Origin: Chryseobacterium paridis
GTDB lineage: Bacteria > Bacteroidota > Bacteroidia > Flavobacteriales > Weeksellaceae
Length of the DNA: 64,000 nt
Direction of reading: 5' to 3'
NCBI RefSeq assembly: GCF_016595215.1
Contig: NZ_JAENHK010000010.1
Location: 1,597,390 to 1,661,389, forward strand
A program made the translations under genes and the position numbers. Of the stretch, positions 61,473-64,000 are shown piece by piece. A model generated the notes under the pieces. That model searched no databases. It had not been told where the DNA came from and saw nothing but the letters and a program-made list of their open reading frames with translations. The first letter of the stretch is position 1, and every line of letters starts with the position of its first letter.

Positions 61473-61580
61473 TCTATTTTTTATTAGATATATTCAATTA
61501 GCATCACTTAAATTAATCAGTAATTATCTTTTCATTTTTAATATAGAAGCATCATACTTAACCAATTATCTAAGATCGTG

Positions 61581-61612
61581 CAAAGATAAAAATTTTATAC
61601 CCTATTGCCCAA
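61581..61612 (-). promoter_or_regulatory. Promoter of purK
   Basis: On the minus strand TTG (61612-61610), 21-base spacer, TATCTTTG (61588-61581); leader of about 105 bases before the purK ATG. Confidence 0.6.
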
Positions 61613-61654
61613 ACTTTCAGGTGCTTCAGGTATTCTCTCTTTTTTAATAACTCT

Positions 61655-61694
61655 ATAATCAGAACGCCGGCTTAAAAGCCGGCGTTCTGATTAT
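61655..61694. terminator. Long hairpin downstream of the DUF1543 gene
   Basis: A perfect 19-base-pair stem (ATAATCAGAACGCCGGCTT and its complement) closing on a 2-base centre. It lies 7 bases after the DUF1543 stop on the minus strand. It lacks a clean T run on either side, so termination is likely but not textbook. Confidence 0.6.
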
Positions 61695-61701
61695 CGTAAG
61701 T

Positions 61702-62256
61702 TTATACTTTATCTATTTTAAGATACCCAAGTCCAATAGGGTTCTCTTGATTTTCTACATTTGATTTCTCCAAAATAATAGAATATTTCTCCTTCATTTT
61801 TTGAGGAAGAATATCATTAACATTGAAAATATCATCAATATCCACCCCATGTTTATCATCCACATGGCTTACCGCTCCTTCAAATCCCATCGTCTGATAG
61901 AATTCCGTTTCCTTCACTCTTTTTATAATCTCCCCCATTGATTGCCCAACCATAAGATGTTGCTCGTGAAATTCTTCAAAATATCCTCTTTTATAACCAC
62001 CAAGATTAATAAAATACAATTGGTTTTCAGAAAACTTATCTGTTTTTTCTACAATTTTCACTTCATAACCATCCGCAAACCTTACCTCCTGATGACAATC
62101 TAAATGAATTTTACCATCCGCTTCTTTCCAGAAATCTTTCATGTCCGGAACAAGATCGCTCAGGTTTTCTGCAATACCAAAGAATACATCATGTTGTTCA
62201 ATATTTCTCCCTGGAGGAGTTGCACCGAGAATAATATAAAATAATTTCATTTTCAT
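61702..62256 (-). CDS. DUF1543-domain protein
   Basis: I place the start at 62256 (MKMKLFYIILGATPPGRNIEQHDVFFGIAENLSDLVPDMKDFW) or, two codons later, 62250; a longer frame would overlap the divergent TauE gene and read nonsense. The 184-residue protein matches DUF1543 (LGATPPGRNIEQHDVFFGI and YFINLGGYKRGYFEEFHEQHLMVGQS). Function is unknown in the family. The next gene starts 82 bases away in the opposite direction. Confidence 0.8.
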   Translation of the reverse strand: MKMKLFYIILGATPPGRNIEQHDVFFGIAENLSDLVPDMKDFWKEADGKIHLDCHQEVRFADGYEVKIVEKTDKFSENQLYFINLGGYKRGYFEEFHEQHLMVGQSMGEIIKRVKETEFYQTMGFEGAVSHVDDKHGVDIDDIFNVNDILPQKMKEKYSIILEKSNVENQENPIGLGYLKIDKV

Positions 62257-62302
62257 TTTTTTATTCACACAAAAATACGGCAAATTTATCTTTTTGAAAA
62301 GT

Positions 62303-62333
62303 TTGGCAGAAAACTGCAATAGTTTTATATTTG
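62303..62333 (+). promoter_or_regulatory. TauE/SafE promoter predicting a leaderless transcript
   Basis: TTG (62303-62305, in GTTTGG), 20-base spacer, TATATTTG (62326-62333), then five bases to the ATG at 62339. Both elements are exact and ideally spaced. Confidence 0.72.
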
Positions 62334-62338
62334 TATCC

Positions 62339-63169
62339 ATGTCAGAAATCATTATACTCTTTCTTGGAGCAATCTCGGCCGGACTACTCGGTTCGCTTAC
62401 CGGGTTAGGAGGAGGAGTTATCATTATCCCTTTATTGACGCTTGGGTTTGGCGTCCCTATGCATTACGCAATTGGAGCTTCTTTAATTTCCGTAGTAGGT
62501 ACTTCTTCAGGTGCCGCTGTAGCATTTGTTAAAGAAGGCTTTACCAATATGAGAATAGGAATGTTTCTAGAAATTGCGACTACAGCAGGAGCCATTGCAG
62601 GTGCTTTGGTTTCCGGAATTCTTAATCCCAATACCATTGGAATTATTTTCGCCAGTATTCTACTTCTTACTGTTATTTTAAACCTTAAAGGAAAACCTGA
62701 TCACCAGGAACCTTTAATTAAAGGAAGTCTCGAAGATAAATTAAAATTATATGGAACTTTTCCTGATAAAGGAGTAATCAAAAATTATTCAGCGAGAAAT
62801 ACGATTCCTGGATTTTTTATGATGATGTTCGCCGGTGCTATGTCCGGGCTTCTGGGAATTGGTTCAGGAGCTTTAAAGGTTTTAGCAATGGATAATATGA
62901 TGAAACTCCCTTTCAAAGTTTCTACTACTACCAGTAACTTTATGATTGGAGTAACTGCTGTAGCCAGTTCATTAATCTATTTTCAAAGAGGTGAAATCAT
63001 TCCGGTTATTGTAGCTCCTGTATTGGTAGGGGTTGTAGTTGGAAGCTTTATAGGATCCAAAACATTAATGGTTTCTAAAACAAAAAAATTAAAAGTATTT
63101 TTTGCGATTGTAATCACAATCCTTTCAGTATATATGATGTATAACGGTATAAATCAAAGTTTCCGATGA
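62339..63169 (+). CDS. TauE/SafE-family sulfite/organosulfonate exporter
   Basis: I place the start at ATG 62339 (MSEIIILFLGAISAGLLGSLTGLGGGVIIIPLLTLGFG), which begins exactly at the first helix; 15 codons further upstream carry promoter sequence. The 276-residue protein has about eight helices with the twin motifs SLTGLGGGVIIIP and GLLGIGSGALKVLAM of the two TauE repeats. Substrates in the family include sulfite, sulfoacetate and other anions. The DUF1634 gene overlaps its stop by four bases, a pairing common in several phyla. Confidence 0.9.
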   Translation: MSEIIILFLGAISAGLLGSLTGLGGGVIIIPLLTLGFGVPMHYAIGASLISVVGTSSGAAVAFVKEGFTNMRIGMFLEIATTAGAIAGALVSGILNPNTIGIIFASILLLTVILNLKGKPDHQEPLIKGSLEDKLKLYGTFPDKGVIKNYSARNTIPGFFMMMFAGAMSGLLGIGSGALKVLAMDNMMKLPFKVSTTTSNFMIGVTAVASSLIYFQRGEIIPVIVAPVLVGVVVGSFIGSKTLMVSKTKKLKVFFAIVITILSVYMMYNGINQSFR

Positions 63170-63549
63170 AAAAGAATTTCACAGACGTTGATTTAAATCG
63201 TTCAGTAGGAAACCTTTTGAGAATGGGGGTTATTCTGTCCGTAGTCATATCAATTGCAGGTTTCATAAAGTTATTTTTAGAAGGCTTTAAAATGCCTAAA
63301 AATTACACTTCATTGGAGGTAGGTAGTTCTTCAGAAAAAGTATGGGGACAATTTTGGGACTCTTTATGCAAGGGAGAGGGAATGGCAATTATCCAACTCG
63401 GAATTCTTGTCCTGATCTTTACTCCTTTAATGAGAATTGTTTTTGCATTGATAGGGTATCTTAAAGAAAAAGATTACGTGTATGTCGTAATCTCTTCTAT
63501 CGTTTTAGCAATTATGGCCATCAGCTTTTTTACAGGGTACGCTCACTAA
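63166..63549 (+). CDS. DUF1634 membrane protein
   Basis: A 127-residue protein with three membrane helices (RMGVILSVVISIAGFIKLFL, GMAIIQLGILVLIFTPLMRIVFALIGYL, DYVYVVISSIVLAIMAISFFTGY), the DUF1634 layout. It overlaps the TauE/SafE gene by four bases (ATGA), so the two are translated together and probably form a complex or an accessory pair. Function unknown beyond this association. Confidence 0.87.
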   Translation: MKKNFTDVDLNRSVGNLLRMGVILSVVISIAGFIKLFLEGFKMPKNYTSLEVGSSSEKVWGQFWDSLCKGEGMAIIQLGILVLIFTPLMRIVFALIGYLKEKDYVYVVISSIVLAIMAISFFTGYAH

Positions 63550-63556
63550 ATCAATT

Positions 63557-63934
63557 TTACATTTCATAAAACTCTAAAGGAAGTTGATCAGGATCTTGTG
63601 TAAAGAAAAATTCTTTACCCGTAAATTCATCGATACGGATTTCTTCACAATCCAAACCTTTTTCAATGAGTTCCTGACGCTTTTCACTAACATTTTCAAC
63701 AGAGAATGCAAGATGCCTCAATCCGCATGATTCAGGTCTAGAGGGTCTTTTAGGAGGATCAGGAAATGAAAACAGCTCTATTACATAATGATCTCCAATT
63801 GCCAGATCTAATTTATATGATTGTCTTTCTTCACGGTATACTTCACGAATAATATTCAGCCCTAAGGTTTCTGTATAGAATTTTTTTGAAACTTCGTAGT
63901 TGGAACCAATAATGGCTATATGATGGATTTTCAT
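63557..63934 (-). CDS. VOC-family (glyoxalase-like) metalloprotein
   Basis: I prefer ATG 63934 (MKIHHIAIIGSNYEVSKKFYTETLGLN) to one eight codons upstream. The 125-residue single-domain protein has the betaalphabetabetabeta repeats of the vicinal oxygen chelate fold and likely metal ligands in KIHHIAI, VIELFSFPDPP, GLRHLAFSV and PLEFYEM. The phrase FSFPDPPKRPSRPESCGLRHLAF is that of the YaeR/SMU1112c group, whose substrate is unknown; it may not be glyoxalase I. It is convergent with the DUF1634 gene (seven bases between the stops). Confidence 0.88.
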   Translation of the reverse strand: MKIHHIAIIGSNYEVSKKFYTETLGLNIIREVYREERQSYKLDLAIGDHYVIELFSFPDPPKRPSRPESCGLRHLAFSVENVSEKRQELIEKGLDCEEIRIDEFTGKEFFFTQDPDQLPLEFYEM

Positions 63935-64000
63935 TTTTAAATTATTTGACATTTGCACAGTTTTCCTTTCTTCTTGTATCTATAATGTATTGAATTTTCC

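Noticed and set aside
62257..62424. 56-codon N-terminal extension of the DUF1543 protein
   Set aside because: It overlaps the divergent TauE/SafE gene and its promoter, and the conserved domain starts at MKLFYIILGATPPG.

Overview
The window is AT-rich DNA from a member of the Bacteroidota, most likely Flavobacteriia, family Weeksellaceae, close to Chryseobacterium. The main evidence is the type IX secretion and gliding set (gldJ, porU, porV) with substrates that carry C-terminal T9SS sorting domains. Further support comes from many Bacteroidota-type promoters (TTG, about 20 bases, then TAnnTTTG), lipoproteins with SC/AC lipoboxes, a Bacteroidota DoxD-DoxA fusion, and flavobacterial intergenic repeats. 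Genus is inferred from overall protein character; no search was run.

Layout. 1-1519: urease structural genes ureA-ureB-ureC on the minus strand, with ureC cut by the left edge. 1668-9343: a small anchored protein, pruA, a gene-poor repeat region, two related tiny lipoproteins on either side of an AraC regulator, a periplasmic thioredoxin/TPR protein and fabH. 9416-13860: a CorA transporter, a membrane-inserted patatin phospholipase, two tandem NAD(P)H oxidoreductases and a divergent HxlR regulator. 13861-15590: 1.7 kb without genes, built from a 347-base tandem repeat. 15591-21107: an operon of AraC regulator, MazG-like protein and tag; an SDR; a secreted alpha/beta hydrolase; and a DoxD-DoxA fusion. 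21156-25970: a complete tripartite efflux operon (TetR, TolC, EmrA, EmrB).

26321-36500: a T9SS-exported S74-chaperone protein, holB, ohr with a class-3 aldehyde dehydrogenase, an outer-membrane protein with lptC and anmK, an SRPBCC protein, a Nudix hydrolase and murF. 36566-43440: the T9SS core cluster gldJ (minus) and porU-porV (plus). 43518-50141: FUSC transporter, phosphopantetheinyl transferase, HugZ-like protein, ahcY, a YD-repeat lipoprotein and yiaA. 50290-55043: three tandem DUF285/BspA-like surface proteins with T9SS sorting domains. 55094-63934: purE and purK separated by a DMT transporter, a lipoprotein, a Kef-type antiporter and HdeD; then DUF1543, TauE/SafE with DUF1634, and a VOC protein.

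How parts fit together. GldJ, PorU and PorV belong to the machine that would export and anchor the four sorting-domain proteins found here. PorU is the sortase that removes their C-terminal domain. AhcY, FabH, MurF, AnmK, HolB and PurE/K are housekeeping. Several loci look like stress defence: Ohr with aldehyde dehydrogenase, HxlR with quinone-type reductases, the efflux operon, and Tag with the MazG-like protein.

The least explained material is non-coding. It comprises the 347-base array, hairpin repeats apparently inserted inside copies of the same repeat, a composite 21-base repeat with inverted flanks, and several genes whose promoter -10-like box lies only 4-5 bases before the start codon, which suggests leaderless mRNAs.
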